Source: Bacteroidales bacterium (GTDB lineage Bacteria > Bacteroidota > Bacteroidia > Bacteroidales > PUMT01). From it: a DNA stretch of 5,864 bases. The stretch spans positions 1-5,864 of the forward strand of contig SLOS01000424.1 of assembly GCA_007132365.1 (NCBI GenBank), given 5' to 3'. Below the pieces are notes generated by a model. That model was not told the DNA's origin. It made no database searches and saw nothing but the letters and a program-made list of their open reading frames with translations. The first letter of the stretch is position 1. Each line of letters begins with the position of its first letter. The position numbers were made by a program, and so were the translations under genes. Below are positions 3,862 to 5,864 of this stretch, piece by piece.

Positions 3862-5864
3862 TTAGAATCTTGCTGCTATTCCCCCGCCAAATCCAAACCG
3901 GTTATCATAACTTCCAATAATTGACAAATCCCTTCCGATCATAAATTCCAGTCCGGCCGACCAGGTAATATCATCCAGATAATTTGCAGGATCACCGGTC
4001 ACCGGATCGGTAAGATCGTTTACCCAGCCAAAATCAGCCTGGTATTCAAATTCGCCAAACAGGAAGGTTCGGGGAAAGATCATCAATGAACGGTTTAACC
4101 TGAGTTCGGGTCTTAACTGGTTGTCCATCACAAATGTCAGGTGGAGCATATAGGGTGTGAAATACCTTATACCTGCAATGGCCGTAGGGGTAATATCATC
4201 TATGGGAGTATGTTCATGGCTCCTGAGTGTTACCCCTCCCAATACCCTGAGATGATCGTAAAGGTATCTTTCATAGGTGATGTCTGATTTCAGGTAATTG
4301 CCCCAGTCGTAGGTAGCATTCAGGTTAAAACGGTTCCTGATATTGGAAGATACCAGGTCCAGGTTGGTCATGTGAGAAGCTGCACCGGCTGTTCCCCAGG
4401 AATAATACAGATCGGATTCATGAATCAGCTCTGACACCGGGTACTCTTCCATTCTTGGATCACGGGGAGTTCCATAGGTGAAAATCCTTGACATGCCTCC
4501 CATCATGTGATAGAGGATATGACAATGAAACAGCCAGTCACCATACTCATCGCCATAGAATTCAATTGTTATTTCCTCCATCGGGGGAACGTTTACCGTA
4601 TGATGCAGGGGGGAGTGATCACCATGCTGGTTCAGTACCCTGAAAAAATGACCATGCAAATGCATTGGATGGTGCATCATGGTAAGATTGTTAAGTACAA
4701 CCCTTACGACTTCTCCTTCCCGGATCCTTATTTCATCGGCTTCTGCAAGAGGAATGCCGTTCATACTCCAGACATAGCGGCTCATATTCCCGGTCAGGTT
4801 CAGCAGGATCTCCCTTACAGGGGCATCTTCCGGGAAGGCCGTGCTTTCAGGCGACCTTAAAAAATCATAGCTGAATTCAGCGAACATATCCATGCCGTTC
4901 ATATTTTCATGATCATCCATATCCATATCGTCATGATCATCCATATCCATATCGTCATGATCATCCATATCCATATCGTCATGATCATCCATGTGATCAC
5001 CCATTTGCATTCCCCACTTATCCCTCATTTCGTTGGGTTCTTCCCTGCCGGGACGGAATTTCAAGCCGGGAGCACCCATTCGCATATCCATCTCAGCCAT
5101 CTCCATCATCATCCCTATTTTATCCGGCCTTTCCACATCCAGTGCAGGCAATACGTCTCCCTTGCCCAGAAATGCGGATGTAAAGCCCGAACCATCCTGA
5201 ACGGTTGCCCTGAACTCTATTTTTCCGCTTTCGGGGATAGTCACTATGAAATCGTAAGTTTCGGCAACAGATATAAATGTTTTTTCACGCCTGACAGGTT
5301 CAACGTTCAACCCGTCAGCAGAAACAATAACCGGATCGTCACCCCCAAAAGTCAGCCAGTAGTTACTTGAAGCAGAGGCATTTATTATTCGCAATCTGAT
5401 CCTTTCTCCGGGCTCAAAACCGGGATATTCCTGTCTTTCTTCTCCGTTCACCAGGAAACCCGAATAGGCAATATCGGAAATATCGGCTCCGCCCATCCGC
5501 TGCCGCCAGAAATCAAGCTGTGCGCCCAGCGCACCCCTGGCAATGACCCGGTTAAGAGGAGTATCGGTGCCCTTTTTAATATCATACCATTCATTTCCCC
5601 TTTTTAGATTGCGAAGAATTGTCATTGGCCTTTCATTTGTCCAGTCAGACACCACCAGTACCAGGTCCCGGTCGTAATCAAGAGGATCATCCGCTTCATC
5701 AATAATAAAAGCCCCATAAATTCCGATTTCCTCCTGCAGCATGGTATGGGAATGATACCAGTATGTGCCGGTTTGCCTGAGCTGGAACTCATATCTGAAT
5801 GTTTCCCCGGGCATAATGGGAGGGGTAGTCAGATAGGGAACACCGTCGAAAAAGTTGGGTAATA
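3862..5864 (-). CDS. CopA-type multicopper oxidase fused to a C-terminal CopB-like outer-membrane beta-barrel (5' end beyond window)
   Basis: The frame is open to the right edge (first full codon 5862-5860), so the Met at 5814 is internal; the visible 666 residues begin LPNFFDGVPYLTTPPIMPGE, a classic CopA stretch. The signal peptide and first copper motif (HWHG) lie outside. Numbered from that Leu, HSHT (37-40) is the second motif; HPMHLHGH (398-405) and HCHILYHMMGGM (446-457) are the C-terminal ligand motifs, and all expected His/Cys/Met ligands visible are intact. A Met/Asp/His-rich region (about 250-327) lies between the middle and last cupredoxin domains, as in CopA/PcoA. After the oxidase ends (about 465) the protein continues ~200 residues with beta-strand character (TYDWGNYLKSDITYERYLYD, IAGIRYFTPYMLHLTFVMDN, RPELRLNRSLMIFPRTFLFG) and a terminal Phe, resembling CopB/PcoB barrels. 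Family role: periplasmic Cu(I) oxidation and copper binding, with the barrel in the outer membrane. There is no stop between the parts, and a single-protein fusion is unlike the separate copA and copB of Proteobacteria. Confidence 0.9.
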   Translation of the reverse strand, partial: LPNFFDGVPYLTTPPIMPGETFRYEFQLRQTGTYWYHSHTMLQEEIGIYGAFIIDEADDPLDYDRDLVLVVSDWTNERPMTILRNLKRGNEWYDIKKGTDTPLNRVIARGALGAQLDFWRQRMGGADISDIAYSGFLVNGEERQEYPGFEPGERIRLRIINASASSNYWLTFGGDDPVIVSADGLNVEPVRREKTFISVAETYDFIVTIPESGKIEFRATVQDGSGFTSAFLGKGDVLPALDVERPDKIGMMMEMAEMDMRMGAPGLKFRPGREEPNEMRDKWGMQMGDHMDDHDDMDMDDHDDMDMDDHDDMDMDDHENMNGMDMFAEFSYDFLRSPESTAFPEDAPVREILLNLTGNMSRYVWSMNGIPLAEADEIRIREGEVVRVVLNNLTMMHHPMHLHGHFFRVLNQHGDHSPLHHTVNVPPMEEITIEFYGDEYGDWLFHCHILYHMMGGMSRIFTYGTPRDPRMEEYPVSELIHESDLYYSWGTAGAASHMTNLDLVSSNIRNRFNLNATYDWGNYLKSDITYERYLYDHLRVLGGVTLRSHEHTPIDDITPTAIAGIRYFTPYMLHLTFVMDNQLRPELRLNRSLMIFPRTFLFGEFEYQADFGWVNDLTDPVTGDPANYLDDITWSAGLEFMIGRDLSIIGSYDNRFGFGGGIAARF
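4907..4992 (-). repeat. 24-bp in-frame tandem repeat encoding Asp/His/Met copper-binding-like motif
   Basis: Three identical plus-strand copies of tcatgatcatccatatccat plus atcg begin at 4907, 4931 and 4955, with a fourth partial copy from 4979 to 4992. On the coding minus strand each unit gives 8 residues, DDHDDMDM. The array lies in the Met/His-rich segment of the multicopper oxidase. Perfect identity between copies points to recent expansion or slippage, and the 24-bp period keeps the frame. Confidence 0.92.

Noticed and set aside
4907..4992. Possible CRISPR-like array.
   Set aside because: The units are contiguous, with no spacers, and are in-frame coding repeats; the same holds for the 36-bp repeat at 98-199.
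4507..5370. Two plus-strand open frames (4507-4860 and 4909-5370), one with MIIHIHIV repeats.
   Set aside because: They lie antisense to the well-supported multicopper oxidase; the repetitive peptide is only the complement of the DDHDDMDM repeat.

Overview
The window looks like a chromosomal segment of a Bacteroidota bacterium, probably Bacteroidales/Marinilabiliales-like. The reasons are an outer-membrane beta-barrel protein with the PL...L...G.SLKYLP type of C-terminus common in that phylum, AT-rich gene leaders without clear Shine-Dalgarno sequences, a Tat/lipoprotein Gfo/Idh/MocA oxidoreductase, and a copper-resistance cluster with a SHOCT protein. This assignment comes from sequence style and protein families only. 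No marker gene is present.

Layout, left to right. (1) 2-1051 (+): the C-terminal part of an outer-membrane beta-barrel protein, running in from the left edge, with a 36-bp in-frame tandem repeat in its linker. (2) 1052-1213: an AT-rich spacer. (3) 1214-2554 (+): an intact exported Gfo/Idh/MocA oxidoreductase with twin-arginine and lipobox signals. (4) 2555-3256 (+): about 700 bp with no intact gene. It reads as a gene graveyard: a shrunken fragment of an RND efflux pump (about 2627-2940), directly followed by the decayed C-terminal third of a CotA/SufI-type multicopper oxidase (about 2949-3256). The second has a premature TGA, lost copper ligands and an internal deletion with frameshift. (5) 3282-3503 (+): a one-TM SHOCT protein. 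(6) 3495-3755 (-): a small membrane-anchored Met-rich protein, overlapping the SHOCT gene tail to tail by 9 bp. (7) 3862-5864 (-): a CopA-type multicopper oxidase whose C-terminus continues into a CopB-like outer-membrane beta-barrel domain, so oxidase and barrel are one polypeptide. It also carries an Asp/His/Met repeat encoded by a 24-bp tandem repeat. The gene runs off the right edge.

How the parts fit: the minus-strand pair (oxidase-barrel fusion, then the small Met-rich protein) looks like a working periplasmic/outer-membrane copper detoxification unit, and the SHOCT protein is a common companion of such loci. The RND and second oxidase remnants on the plus strand suggest that an older metal or drug efflux module beside it has been deleted and is decaying. 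The two most noteworthy points are the CopA-CopB fusion and the two pseudogenes, which are missed if only long ORFs are read. I see no RNA genes, insertion sequences, CRISPR array or attachment sites.
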